From IMG/VR virus record IMGVR_UViG_3300025914_000221, positions 1 through 54,142 of that record: a DNA stretch of 54,142 nt; one strand, given 5' to 3'. The position numbers and the translations under genes were made by a program. Position 1 is the first letter of the stretch. Each line of letters opens with the position of its first letter. The notes beneath the pieces were generated by a model. It was not told the origin of the DNA. It saw only the letters and a list, made by a program, of their open reading frames with translations, and made no database searches. Below, piece by piece: positions 1 through 8,826 of this stretch. The DNA comes from a virus.

Positions 1-1695
1 AGCTGAACTGTTGGTTGCTGTCGTACCAGGTACAGGTTGTGTTGTCAAACTGGCTGGCGTGTCCCCATTAGTAAGCCCGGAATAGGTAATCGTTAGCGTA
101 GGCAAAGCTGCTCCGTATACCTTAGTTTTATTATCGGTTGTTACGATCAGTAAAGCCTTGGTTACTGTCAGGATTCCGTTTATATAGTTGAAGCTATAGT
201 TAACTGCAGTTGCGCCTGAAGGCGTGATCGGATAGGTACCTACTACCGAGCCGGTATTGGCCGTAGTAGACAAGCTCGGCTGAGAGGTCAGAACTGAGGA
301 AGGTTCTCCCAGGACGAAGCCGCTGAAGCTAGCTGTTAATGAAGGGTTAGCCCGGCCATAAGGCTTGGATTGCGGGTCTGCTGTTACAGTCAGTACTGCT
401 TTATTGATAGTCAGGCTCTGAGAAATAGTAGTCGTCCCATCTGTAGCTGTGATGGTACAGGTACCAGATTTGACAATGTGTACCTTACCAGATACAATAG
501 TTGCTATAGAGATATCAGAAGAACTATAAGTAATTGGGTTAGGTCCTATTGCTCCCGGATCGAAGTCAGCAGCTCCATAGGTTCTGGGAGCCAGGCTACC
601 GAAAGTAAGCCCGGTCGTGTTCCATGGGCTACCAGTCCATAAAGGATTTGGTAATAATGCACTGGTAATTGTAGTATCATAACCAAACTGTGGTGTATTG
701 GTAGACATACTTACCGGTGGTGTTCCTGCGATCGGAGAGACAAACCAGCTGTATTTATTATTGTTATGATTGGTAAAGTTGACCTTATTGTTTGTACAGG
801 TCCAGTTAGCAGGTGTAGTACCTCCTCCGAAGTATCCTACCGTGATCCCCTGAGCTGCTATTACACTGTAACTTCCGAATATCTGGTTGTTATCTGCAAT
901 GATATTGCTACCACCAACCAGCTGTATACCAGCATTTCCAGCATTTACAATCTTATTATTATAAACCCGCTGGTACCCTCCGCCTACATCTCCAAGAGTG
1001 ATACCACAGTATCCCCTGGTATTCAGGGAGCCACCTAACAGGTTGTTATCATGTACCAGCATATAGCTGGAAGCAGTACCAAAACTTTGGTACAAAGAGA
1101 TCAGGTCACCTACACCCAGAGTATTCTGGCTCATATCCGTATAGATATTATTATAGGCTACCTCCTGGCCACTACCAACTGAATTATTAAACTGTATTGG
1201 GGATCCGCCACCATTACTATGGCTATCATTATCGTGTATGTTAGCAAAGTAATTATGAAGTATTTTAATATTGGCAACGCCTCCAGAGCCACAGTGCCAT
1301 ACATTGACGCCCCGTATACCGGTATTGATATAGCAGTTATTGATAGTAATGTCGTGTATACCAGAACCTAAGTAGATGATGCCGTTAGGACTAGTATTGT
1401 TCTGTAGTACCAGGTTATTAATGGTAATGTAGCTGCCACTGATCTGGAGCACAGGAGCATTGGCTCCTCCTCCGTTCAGTACAGCATTATTACCGGTACC
1501 GTATAAGTCGAATGTTATGGGATTTCCAACAGCCCCGGAGGCAGAATAGTTGATCGTACCTGTATAAGTACTTCCTTTTTTAAACAGAAGCCTGTCTCCT
1601 GCGGCACCTACTGTAGATACCCTGCTCATTGGCCAGGGGCTTACCTGGGTTCCAGACCCACCACTGACTACTGCAGGGTCAAAGTAGTAATCCAT
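1..1695 (-). CDS. Tailspike-like beta-helix protein with Ig-like/MBG domains (partial, C-terminus off the window)
   Basis: The frame is open for 565 codons from the ATG at 1695 to the window edge with no stop, so the C-terminus is missing. Residues 1 to about 300 are Gly/Asn/Ile-rich with short repeated turns (for example ITINNLVLQNN, HDITINNCYI), typical of a right-handed parallel beta-helix of the pectate-lyase or phage tailspike type. Residues about 345-430 resemble a bacterial Ig-like (Big) domain. From about 432 there are two MBG-type repeats, recognisable by PYGRANPSLT and VYGAALPTLT; these are usual in secreted Bacteroidota proteins. The likely role is host-surface polysaccharide binding or degradation. 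It is the last gene visible in the late block and is the second beta-helix spike in the window. No catalytic residues could be assigned, so a purely adhesive role is also possible. Confidence 0.82.
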   Translation of the reverse strand, partial: MDYYFDPAVVSGGSGTQVSPWPMSRVSTVGAAGDRLLFKKGSTYTGTINYSASGAVGNPITFDLYGTGNNAVLNGGGANAPVLQISGSYITINNLVLQNNTSPNGIIYLGSGIHDITINNCYINTGIRGVNVWHCGSGGVANIKILHNYFANIHDNDSHSNGGGSPIQFNNSVGSGQEVAYNNIYTDMSQNTLGVGDLISLYQSFGTASSYMLVHDNNLLGGSLNTRGYCGITLGDVGGGYQRVYNNKIVNAGNAGIQLVGGSNIIADNNQIFGSYSVIAAQGITVGYFGGGTTPANWTCTNNKVNFTNHNNNKYSWFVSPIAGTPPVSMSTNTPQFGYDTTITSALLPNPLWTGSPWNTTGLTFGSLAPRTYGAADFDPGAIGPNPITYSSSDISIATIVSGKVHIVKSGTCTITATDGTTTISQSLTINKAVLTVTADPQSKPYGRANPSLTASFSGFVLGEPSSVLTSQPSLSTTANTGSVVGTYPITPSGATAVNYSFNYINGILTVTKALLIVTTDNKTKVYGAALPTLTITYSGLTNGDTPASLTTQPVPGTTATNSSA

Positions 1696-1698
1696 AAC

Positions 1699-1716
1699 TT
1701 ACTGATTTTACAGTAA
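1699..1716 (-). other. Small hairpin just upstream of the tailspike start
   Basis: TTACTG and CAGTAA form a 6-bp stem with a 6-nt loop, ending 3 nt before the tailspike ATG. It could hide the start region in longer transcripts. It is short and AT-rich, so chance is a fair alternative. Confidence 0.3.
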
Positions 1717-1742
1717 AGCTATAAATAATTTTGTATTAACAA
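1714..1742 (-). promoter_or_regulatory. Possible Bacteroidota-type promoter for the tailspike gene
   Basis: On the minus strand TTG, an 18-nt spacer and TAGCTTTA lie in the 59-bp gap before the tailspike. The -7 box differs from TAnnTTTG only at the last base. A related element, TATA then CTTTACT then AAAATC, recurs before the small gene starting at 2779. Confidence 0.35.
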
Positions 1743-1754
1743 GGGTCGTGCAGG

Positions 1755-2081
1755 TTATTTTTGCTTATCAGGGATGAATATGATCTTGCCAGGTTCTCCC
1801 CTGGGGTTAGAATAGGGTTCTAGCTTTAAGTTAATAGTATTGAACTTAATATCATTTAGGTGCTGCACACTGTCTATCTTCCTGTTTAGCATAGTAGCTA
1901 CAGATGTGATCTGCTCTTTTGATTCGATACGGCTATCTTTAATATCTCCTTTTAGCCCATAGTAGCATCCGATAATGGCTATCAGTATGGAAACTACTGC
2001 CGGTACTACCTGGAATAGCATAGTAGACCATTTTACATTCTTCATGTACTGTGATAGGTCTTGCTGTTGTTGATGTGTCAT
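1755..2081 (-). CDS. Small single-pass membrane protein (lysis cassette candidate)
   Basis: I place the start at the ATG at 2081, giving 108 residues, because it makes a 4-bp ATGA overlap with the stop of the preceding gene. An upstream in-frame start at 2111 would add ten residues and overlap that gene by 34 bp. The N-terminus is polar and Gln-rich (THQQQQDLSQ). One hydrophobic helix follows at about residues 21-43 (FQVVPAVVSILIAIIGCYYG), then a charged, probably coiled-coil region and a Pro/Gly-rich tail. The family is not recognised. Its position as last of four coupled small genes, three of them membrane proteins, fits a holin, antiholin or spanin-type role, but nothing in the sequence decides between these. 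Confidence 0.65.
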   Translation of the reverse strand: MTHQQQQDLSQYMKNVKWSTMLFQVVPAVVSILIAIIGCYYGLKGDIKDSRIESKEQITSVATMLNRKIDSVQHLNDIKFNTINLKLEPYSNPRGEPGKIIFIPDKQK

Positions 2082-2266
2082 GACTGTTTCGGCTGATGGT
2101 TCTCTTCGCATTCAAGTAATCTCAACTTTAGCTCTTTATTCTGTCTTCTCAATTCTTGTACTTCTTTGAAGGTACTGGTAAATAAATATAAGTTTAATGC
2201 TGCAAAAATCGCACCACCTACTAGTATCACTGCAAATAATAAATTAGATAGGTCATGTGCGCTCAC
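2078..2266 (-). CDS. Small membrane protein with coiled coil (spanin- or holin-like candidate)
   Basis: This 62-residue protein starts with GTG at 2266, inside the end of the preceding gene (14-bp overlap). It has an N-terminal membrane helix at about residues 9-30 (LLFAVILVGGAIFAALNLYLF). A heptad-rich charged stretch follows (FKEVQELRRQNKELKLRLLE), then a short polar tail with one Cys. A membrane anchor followed by a coiled coil is the layout of inner-membrane spanins (Rz-like), which act at the last step of lysis, but small holins and other anchors can look the same. It is coupled to the genes on both sides. The function is inferred from layout and position only. Confidence 0.6.
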   Translation of the reverse strand: MSAHDLSNLLFAVILVGGAIFAALNLYLFTSTFKEVQELRRQNKELKLRLLECEENHQPKQS

Positions 2267-2612
2267 GGTGTTTATAGATATAAAGTATTAAGGTAATAAG
2301 TAAAAACGCTGCTACTTGCCAATTCCTGTCATAAACCCATGGCGCCGATTTTTCCGAGACAAATATGCAGAGTTCGTAGTATCCGGATATAAATATAATA
2401 TTTCCGATTAAATACCGGATACAAAACTGTTCAAATTTACTTAGTTTCTGGACACTCTCTGACCAGATATAAAATAAGCTGCCAAATACTACTATAGGAA
2501 CTACATTAAATACTACCTGACACATTCTGCACCAATCCCCAAAGTACAGATGACCTGCCAGGAAAAGTGGATAAAAATGTGTCAGAAATAGTATTTTAGC
2601 CTGTCTACTCAT
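2253..2612 (-). CDS. Multi-pass membrane protein, holin candidate
   Basis: This 119-residue protein has at least three hydrophobic segments: about residues 34-50 (VFNVVPIVVFGSLFYIW), 65-85 (YLIGNIIFISGYYELCIFV) and 98-112 (VAAFLLITLILYIY). A fourth, shorter one may lie near the N-terminus. The C-terminus is basic (KHRER), as expected for a cytoplasmic tail. The ATG at 2612 overlaps the stop of the preceding 56-residue gene as ATGA, so translation is probably coupled. Size, three to four helices and location beside tail-fibre genes fit a phage holin, but I do not recognise the family. No endolysin is visible in the window. Confidence 0.62.
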   Translation of the reverse strand: MSRQAKILFLTHFYPLFLAGHLYFGDWCRMCQVVFNVVPIVVFGSLFYIWSESVQKLSKFEQFCIRYLIGNIIFISGYYELCIFVSEKSAPWVYDRNWQVAAFLLITLILYIYKHRERT

Positions 2613-2779
2613 GGTTTAGGATGGGTAGGATCAGGAGGTACCGGATCTCCGGTAGTATCTGCCAACAGCTCTGGCCGAGCCCTCAGATTCTCCAGTTCTT
2701 GTTTCCAGGCTGCTAATTTCTGTTCCGTATCTGCAATAATAACCTCTAAGATCTCGATTGCCTTTTCTTTTATTGTCAT
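2609..2779 (-). CDS. 56-residue helical protein at the head of the small membrane-protein cassette
   Basis: This short frame starts at the ATG at 2779 and encodes 56 residues. The first 36 form an uninterrupted charged/hydrophobic helix (beginning MTIKEKAIEILEVIIADT), followed by a Pro-rich tail ending in PTHPKP. It has no membrane helix. Support for it being real is the ATGA overlap of its stop with the start of the next gene, its own intergenic leader with a CTTTACT motif, and the fact that it fills an otherwise empty 200-bp gap in a tightly packed genome. The function is unknown; it may be a cytoplasmic regulator or partner of the membrane proteins that follow. Confidence 0.6.
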   Translation of the reverse strand: MTIKEKAIEILEVIIADTEQKLAAWKQELENLRARPELLADTTGDPVPPDPTHPKP

Positions 2780-2816
2780 GATTTTTAGTAAAGTTTATAC
2801 CATCTTGAAATGGTTG

Positions 2817-5800
2817 TTATTGTGCTATCTGAGCATAAAATAAATAAGTTGTACTGGCGGTAAGTCCACCTGACCCTACTTTTATAACGTATACAGTTGT
2901 AGTAGTACTTGCATCATCAACATATATCTGAGTAGTTCCGCTTAGTGCAGCAGCAGCGGAGTTTACAGGGGTTAATATAATCTTAGGCGCCGCGCCATAA
3001 GCTACGTTAAATGTTATTGTTGCTACTGTTGCCGAAGCTGTAGGTGATGTTCCGGTTGTGATTGTTACCTTATGCGCCAGATCATTCCCGCTAACCGACA
3101 CTGTAGGTGATGTACCTGCCCCGGTTCCAGCTGCTATTGTTGGAGCAGAAGACGAGCCAATGATATGTTTTACAGATATGGTGTTCAGTAACGCCAGGTT
3201 TGATGAGTTATCCAAGCTCATTATATCCGTATAGGAGCCGCTGTTATTGGTACTTGTCCTTTCAGCCCAGAATAATTTGGATACAGGAGGTGCCCCAGCA
3301 GTATTTCGCACACCGTTAGTCCATTCTGTCCAGTTGTTTACTGAACCTGTCCATGCGGCCCCCATCCACCTGGTAGCATATGAATTTTGTACCTGGGCAC
3401 CAGATGTTGCCGCTGTAAAGTTTATTTGGGTTAGGCCATCTGTAGTAGTAGAAGTCCCCACACTAAAGCCATGGACCCCCCAGCTACCACTTGTAAATCC
3501 GTTACCGAAATTATCTACTTGGAAAACGTTTGTTCCCGAACCACCTCCTATATAAGAAGATATCGTAAAATATCCGAAATTATTAGACTGATTAGACTGA
3601 GACGTTAATCTAAATTCCATGTTTGAGGATGCGCCTCCGGTGTATACAGGTGATAATAATGATATTGCAGGCGAATAATAAGTGGTACCAGATGAAGCTA
3701 ATCCAGTTGTATTATTTGCCACCTTAATGTAAGGTGTTAATGTACTACTTGCCGAATTGTTCTGCCAGATATGCTGTCCTGTCCAAGTTGGTGCAAATGA
3801 CTGATCTACAGTTGTTAAAAGTGCTTGCCAAGCTGATCCATTATAAAATACCGGAGTTTTCACACTACCACCGCCAGTTAATGTTCCTAAATAGGTCGGT
3901 GTTGTTGCGTCGGTTACGTATGTTTGATCTCCTAAATTACCAGCAGGTAGTGTACTGACTGTATACCCTGCAAAGCCATTGGGAGAACTATATACTTTCG
4001 CTTGCTGCGCATAGTCGGATATTACCGTAGCTATGTTCTGGTACAACCTTATATAGCTAATTGCATTCGGTGACGGGTTTATAACAGAATTACCAATAAA
4101 TACTACTCCAGGCATCGTTAATGTACGCCCGCCAGTAGCATCCTGTACCACTGACAGATAAGCCATGTCCCCCGATACATTATTAACTTGGTTTACCGTA
4201 GTATTACCCGTTAAGGTAATGGTCGCATAAGTGCTTTTACTATAATCCCAATTTGCTACCCCCGCTGAAATTGATAAAGTCTGCTGTCCCTGATTTCTAT
4301 TTAAATTTACTTTTGTAGTTCCATTTGGGGCAAAACTCCCTGTAAAGTCTGTTAATATAGTGCTTACTCCAAAGTTAATATCTCCAACTCTAACTACATT
4401 ACAATTTCTTACTGTTAAGGCGGCTTTAGTTGCATCAGTTGTATTAAGGAAGTTAGTACCAATTGATATATTCCCCATCGAGCCGCCGCCTATTGACGGG
4501 TCTATATAAATAGGATAACCTGCACCACCAGAAAACTCATTGTTGGATATATTAACATTATTAAAGGAAACTCCCGATGCTGCAGTTATTTTCAATCCGT
4601 ATTGACCGTAGTTCTCTACCGAACAATTCGACATTTGGAATAGAACTGTAGAGGCTTGCATGTTCACATCTATTGCAACATTTGGAATACCGGCTCCACC
4701 AGCATTAAATTTAACATTATTAAGTTTTAAGCCGCCACCGCTCTCATACCTTAATGATGTAGCTGAGGTGCTGTTGCAATAGAACCAGGAACTTGTTATA
4801 GACTGGTCACCTGCATCCGGTAATGCCACATCTTGTATCCTCATATTATAACGAACCGGGAAGGAGAAATGACAGCCATCTATTTTCCAATCCCACCCAT
4901 TGACAAAGTTGATATTATCGTAAAAGTAAAGGACAGAGGCATCATTCATCCTGAATCCTATCGACTTATTCAGAACTATTCCTGCCCCTGATGATGGGAA
5001 TGTACCAGATGTATTTGAATTTCTAATACAAATGTTATCTACAGAACAGTTATCTGCCCCGATGGTAAAGGCGTTTGCCGTTAATGAATTTGAAGTGACA
5101 GTAGATATCGCTATATTAAAGCTTGTTCCCCCTGATTGCATACCCGCAATACCACCTGCTCCTAATATTTGAGTACTATTTGAAATGGATATGGCAGAGG
5201 ATATAAGATAGTTTCCTGGTGGAAAATATAATACACCACCTGTTGACGAGATTGCATTAGCGGCATTTTGTATGGACGTAGTATCGTTTGTAGTACCATT
5301 TCCAGTTGCACCATAGTCTAAGACATTTACCCATTTTAAACTTGATTGTTTATTATTAAACGTATTCCAATCCGTATTTGATAGATAGCCATTTGTTGAT
5401 GTAGTCGCTTGCGTTATGCCTATTGCACCGGTTGAACTATTGTATGTAATAGGGGCTGTGTTCGATAATGAAGAAAGCGTAATAAAGCTGGACGGATTGC
5501 CAGTTAACGGATAAGCATCGGTGATACCGTACCCACCTAAAGTAGTAGGTTTACCGGTTATAGAAGACCATGCCGGTGTAGCACTGGTTATATCTGAAAG
5601 CAATGCAATCGTACCACCTACATTTCTAAATGTAACAGATGTTGTACCTGTTAATAAAGTAGTTGGGTAGTTAATATAAAAAGCGTTCGTACCATCAGTA
5701 ACAGTTATTTGAGATTTGAGATATGACGTGTAATTATTAGCTCCGTTATGCAATTCAAAGCTGTTATAAGTTGCAGCAGTATACAAATTAGTATTGGTTG

Positions 5801-7544
5801 TTGATTTAACCCCGATATTTGCCAAATCACTATTTACTGTGATACTTGCCCCACCATTGAAAATCAAGTTACCACTCATAGTTCCACCTGTTAACAACAG
5901 GTACCGTGCATCATTTGCATCTCTGGAATAATAAGGCGAAGTGTCATTAGCAAAGATATTCCCGGTCATGTAAATGTTTCCTTGGGCATTAATATCGTTG
6001 CTGAATGTTTTAACCCCACTCACCGTTTGTGTACTTGTGGAATTGACTGCATCAGTAATACCGTAACCGCCTAAGGTTGTGGGCTTGCCGGTAATGGATG
6101 CCCAAGCTACAGAACCAGAGCTACTACCTCCTACTACAATCCACTGAGTGCCATTCCATCTCCCCAATACGGAATTACTTCCTCCACCAGTTATAACTGC
6201 GCTATAAGCGGCTGTAGTACTATCAGAAAAATTGTGAAGTTGACCTATGAAATTACCTCCGGCATAACTACTTACTGTAGTTTGTAAGGCAGGCAAATTA
6301 CCGTATTGAGCATATTGGTATTGATTCATTGTAGGATGCACCGTATATAACCAATATGAGCCGCTACCAGTTCCTACAATAGATGTGTGGCCTATAAGTC
6401 CTATATTACTTATTCTATCAGCTACTAATATTCCATTCTCTGCGGATTTCTGGCCCATACCAATACCCCTAGCTAAAGTCGCTCCTGTATTAGTAACATA
6501 AAGCTGAACTCTAACATTATCTGGTCCATAGTCATTTCCAACTTCCACCATTGCGGTGGGATAATTTGTTAGTGTAGTATCAGATGTGTAGTACATCCTA
6601 CCTCCTGAAGCCCCTACTACAAGTGCTCCTTGCTCATTTGGGAGTACATAATTTCCTCCAAGGATTACTTCAAAACCACTTGAACCGCTTAAAGAACTAT
6701 CTGTAAGCTGTAGAACATGATTTTGTGTATTAATAGTAGTATTTCCTGTTAATGGTCCTCCCAGAACTATTCCAGAACCATCGGAGATGCTCAGGCCGTT
6801 CGTAGCATTTGGTGCCCAGGGGTTATCGATAGTTCCTCCGGGATCTGAAAAGGTAGGGCCTCGTCCAACTAACGTACCAGGAGCAAAGTACATGGTAGCT
6901 GTAGAAGTAGCTTCTGCGATTGCATCAGTTACCGCTCCCCAATCAGGTATCCACCTGGAGTCCAGTTTACCAAGAGATGAATAGTCATCTGTATAAACCA
7001 GTCCCTTAGAGAAGATTGCATCGGATACTCTCATTCCCAGAGTGTAGTCCATAATCAATCCTGTGGTAGATGCTCCGGAATTAATCTGCATCAATGCCTG
7101 GTCTTTACCGGCAATAAGAGAAGTAAAATTAGATCCACTACTATAGGTAGCACTAAAACCTGTACTATTAATTCCCACACTAGAACCTGAAGAAAGTTCT
7201 GTAAAAGAGAGTGGGGTTGTACTGGAGAAGCTAACAGTAGTAGGCTGTATTAAAGGCCCTCCCAGTTCCAGGTAACTCCCGTTAGGTGTAATCCCGTTTC
7301 TGCCTCCGGTAATCGCACTAAGTGGTTCTACAAATAGTTCCTGCAGGTTCTGGTACTGGGTAACTCCATCGCCATTCTTATGGGAGATGACCTGTGCAGG
7401 GCTACTAGTATCTGTCCCGTAGATTGTCCTGCCCAGTTCAAATATTTGGGTAGGATCTATCTGGGAAACAGGTATCCTTAGGAGCTGTATCTTTAGCCCC
7501 TTAATGCCTATTCCTCCTGGCGAATATGTATCTCCCTGGCTCAT
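2817..7544 (-). CDS. Large tail fibre / tailspike with pectate-lyase-like beta-helix
   Basis: This 1575-residue protein is a composite fibre. The N-terminus (residues 1-110) is probably the virion attachment part. Two copies of the fibre motif ITGKPTTLGGYGITDA lie near residues 486 and 665; this motif recurs in many phage tail fibres. Near residue 738 a Pectate_lyase_3-type start follows (VLDYGATGNGTTNDT then VLYFPPGNYLI), leading into a right-handed beta-helix to about residue 1060. The last 500 residues are Ser/Thr/Gly-rich beta structure, likely trimerisation and receptor-binding domains. The expected role is recognition, and perhaps cleavage, of a host surface glycan. The gene starts 4 bp after the preceding 80-residue gene ends, so they are co-transcribed. 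No catalytic acids could be assigned with confidence. Confidence 0.88.
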   Translation of the reverse strand: MSQGDTYSPGGIGIKGLKIQLLRIPVSQIDPTQIFELGRTIYGTDTSSPAQVISHKNGDGVTQYQNLQELFVEPLSAITGGRNGITPNGSYLELGGPLIQPTTVSFSSTTPLSFTELSSGSSVGINSTGFSATYSSGSNFTSLIAGKDQALMQINSGASTTGLIMDYTLGMRVSDAIFSKGLVYTDDYSSLGKLDSRWIPDWGAVTDAIAEATSTATMYFAPGTLVGRGPTFSDPGGTIDNPWAPNATNGLSISDGSGIVLGGPLTGNTTINTQNHVLQLTDSSLSGSSGFEVILGGNYVLPNEQGALVVGASGGRMYYTSDTTLTNYPTAMVEVGNDYGPDNVRVQLYVTNTGATLARGIGMGQKSAENGILVADRISNIGLIGHTSIVGTGSGSYWLYTVHPTMNQYQYAQYGNLPALQTTVSSYAGGNFIGQLHNFSDSTTAAYSAVITGGGSNSVLGRWNGTQWIVVGGSSSGSVAWASITGKPTTLGGYGITDAVNSTSTQTVSGVKTFSNDINAQGNIYMTGNIFANDTSPYYSRDANDARYLLLTGGTMSGNLIFNGGASITVNSDLANIGVKSTTNTNLYTAATYNSFELHNGANNYTSYLKSQITVTDGTNAFYINYPTTLLTGTTSVTFRNVGGTIALLSDITSATPAWSSITGKPTTLGGYGITDAYPLTGNPSSFITLSSLSNTAPITYNSSTGAIGITQATTSTNGYLSNTDWNTFNNKQSSLKWVNVLDYGATGNGTTNDTTSIQNAANAISSTGGVLYFPPGNYLISSAISISNSTQILGAGGIAGMQSGGTSFNIAISTVTSNSLTANAFTIGADNCSVDNICIRNSNTSGTFPSSGAGIVLNKSIGFRMNDASVLYFYDNINFVNGWDWKIDGCHFSFPVRYNMRIQDVALPDAGDQSITSSWFYCNSTSATSLRYESGGGLKLNNVKFNAGGAGIPNVAIDVNMQASTVLFQMSNCSVENYGQYGLKITAASGVSFNNVNISNNEFSGGAGYPIYIDPSIGGGSMGNISIGTNFLNTTDATKAALTVRNCNVVRVGDINFGVSTILTDFTGSFAPNGTTKVNLNRNQGQQTLSISAGVANWDYSKSTYATITLTGNTTVNQVNNVSGDMAYLSVVQDATGGRTLTMPGVVFIGNSVINPSPNAISYIRLYQNIATVISDYAQQAKVYSSPNGFAGYTVSTLPAGNLGDQTYVTDATTPTYLGTLTGGGSVKTPVFYNGSAWQALLTTVDQSFAPTWTGQHIWQNNSASSTLTPYIKVANNTTGLASSGTTYYSPAISLLSPVYTGGASSNMEFRLTSQSNQSNNFGYFTISSYIGGGSGTNVFQVDNFGNGFTSGSWGVHGFSVGTSTTTDGLTQINFTAATSGAQVQNSYATRWMGAAWTGSVNNWTEWTNGVRNTAGAPPVSKLFWAERTSTNNSGSYTDIMSLDNSSNLALLNTISVKHIIGSSSAPTIAAGTGAGTSPTVSVSGNDLAHKVTITTGTSPTASATVATITFNVAYGAAPKIILTPVNSAAAALSGTTQIYVDDASTTTTVYVIKVGSGGLTASTTYLFYAQIAQ

Positions 7545-7548
7545 TTAT

Positions 7549-7791
7549 TTATTCTAATATGGGGTCTTGACTATCCTGTATAAAATCCAGGTCTACCAAC
7601 TGGCAGCCTCCTGTCGTATTATTCCTGGCTACCAGGGTAAAGCCTCCTGTAACATAGGGTGTAGTGGGGCATGCTCCAGAACCAGGTTGAGAGTTCCCGC
7701 CCTGTGAAGCATCCTTACAGCCACAATCTTCCTGCTCTACGGGCTTTTGTACCGGGGCAGGGTCTGGTAATTTACGGGTAAGCGGGTCCAT
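7549..7791 (-). CDS. Small Pro/Cys-containing tail-region protein
   Basis: This 80-residue protein overlaps the preceding gene by 20 bp and ends 4 bp before the large fibre gene. The N-terminal half is low-complexity and Pro-rich with a DCGCKD motif. The second half has more order (TPYVTGGFTLVARNNTTGG). It contains four Cys in all. I do not recognise a family. Its place immediately before the fibre suggests a fibre adaptor or small virion component, but that is position-based inference. Confidence 0.6.
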   Translation of the reverse strand: MDPLTRKLPDPAPVQKPVEQEDCGCKDASQGGNSQPGSGACPTTPYVTGGFTLVARNNTTGGCQLVDLDFIQDSQDPILE

Positions 7792-8041
7792 TGAGTATTC
7801 CTGATAAAGTCCTGATCTGTGTAAATATGAATTCTACTTGCTGCTGGCTAAGAAAGTTGGTTTCCGAAGCCGGGTCAAACCGGCTTAGTGCCCGGATATA
7901 CAACCAGAGCAAGGTAGAAGCTTTATATACCGGGCCAGTTCTCATCCCCCAGCGACTCCCGGTAACTCTTCTTAACCTGTAGGAAGAGAAAGCATCCTGT
8001 GCGTCAGCATACTGCTGGTTAAAGCTATCTACTGTTACCAT
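7772..8041 (-). CDS. Small tail-region protein of unknown function
   Basis: This 89-residue, mostly helical protein (for example VEFIFTQIRTLSGIL) has no membrane segment or signal peptide. It starts at an ATG inside the end of the 254-residue gene (7-bp overlap) and overlaps the next gene by 20 bp, so the three are translated from one message. The family is not recognised. A tail or fibre-attachment role fits the neighbourhood. Confidence 0.6.
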   Translation of the reverse strand: MVTVDSFNQQYADAQDAFSSYRLRRVTGSRWGMRTGPVYKASTLLWLYIRALSRFDPASETNFLSQQQVEFIFTQIRTLSGILNGPAYP

Positions 8042-8793
8042 ACTCTGGATTGTTTAAGGCACCTGCTCTGTACAGAGAGTGCCAGATCATTAGCGCCAGC
8101 TATATCCCCGGCATTAAACCGGGCGGTAGCAGCCAGCTCATCCATAGTCAGCTCAACTAAATTCTCAAGTTCTGTATCAGTTATGGAATCTACGGTGTAA
8201 CGGGTAAGCCTATCATCAATCCGGTTCTGGCCCATAGTCTGGATAAGCACATCGAGTACGACCTGGTACCACTGGTTACAGTGCTCAGTCGTGTTTGAAC
8301 CCCCGTAGGGGGTATCGAGTGTAATAATTCCCCCTGAGATACTCTTTACCAGATACAGTACTGTCGGCTGGGACTGGAAGGAGATATACATCCCTGACTG
8401 TAAGGTAGAGATATCCAGGTCCATTACTGTAACTGTAGACTCTCCTGGTATCGTAGTTACCGTACCAGACATCGCATAGCCAGAAAGGAATTGTATTTCT
8501 TCTACCCCGTCTGGTAGCAGGTTCAGAACCGTAGAAAGGCCTGTGTTGATGGTCGTGATGGCATAGCCTGCTTCTATATCTGACTGCTGATAGCTTCCTG
8601 AGATCAGGAGCCAGTTACAATCTCGATAAAGTTTCCAGCGGAGCTGTACCAGGGTAGTAGCTCTTACCGGATTAGGCGTACCATAGCCTCCGGGATTGGT
8701 AGTACTGTTGTAATTTCCTGTCGTATCCTGTACGATAAGGGTGGTTCCGTCTGCACTCAGACTAACCTTACTAAGTTTAAGTTGCAATCCCAT
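8035..8793 (-). CDS. Beta-rich tail-region protein of unknown function
   Basis: I start this gene at the ATG at 8793, giving 252 residues (MGLQLKLSKVSL). An in-frame TTG two codons upstream is less likely and would sit inside the promoter box. The first 170 residues are Thr/Ser/Gly-rich beta structure. The C-terminal 60 are helical and acidic (ELENLVELTMDELAATARF). It has its own strong promoter in the gap behind the giant gene and heads a run of overlapping tail genes that leads to the fibre. The family is not recognised; a tail or fibre-anchoring structural protein is the best guess. Confidence 0.7.
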   Translation of the reverse strand: MGLQLKLSKVSLSADGTTLIVQDTTGNYNSTTNPGGYGTPNPVRATTLVQLRWKLYRDCNWLLISGSYQQSDIEAGYAITTINTGLSTVLNLLPDGVEEIQFLSGYAMSGTVTTIPGESTVTVMDLDISTLQSGMYISFQSQPTVLYLVKSISGGIITLDTPYGGSNTTEHCNQWYQVVLDVLIQTMGQNRIDDRLTRYTVDSITDTELENLVELTMDELAATARFNAGDIAGANDLALSVQSRCLKQSRVW

Positions 8794-8796
8794 AGC

Positions 8797-8826
8797 CAAA
8801 TATAATTAAATTATTGATCTATCAAA
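8797..8826 (-). promoter_or_regulatory. Bacteroidota-type promoter behind the giant gene
   Basis: The minus strand reads TTTG, 18 nt, TATATTTG, a full match to the Bacteroidota consensus TTTG/TAnnTTTG. It occupies exactly the gap between the giant gene's stop (8827) and the next ATG. The -7 box ends 3 nt before the ATG, predicting a leaderless or nearly leaderless mRNA. Confidence 0.65.

Noticed and set aside
2254-2256. Alternative ATGA-coupled start for the 62-residue gene at 2256
   Set aside because: That ATG is in another frame and reaches a stop within ten codons; the GTG at 2266 is the only start that gives the membrane-helix protein.
5519-6110. DNA direct repeat in the fibre gene around the ITGKPTTLGGYGITDA motif
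   Set aside because: The match is mainly at protein level; codons differ widely, so it is an ordinary fibre motif repeat and not a recent duplication.
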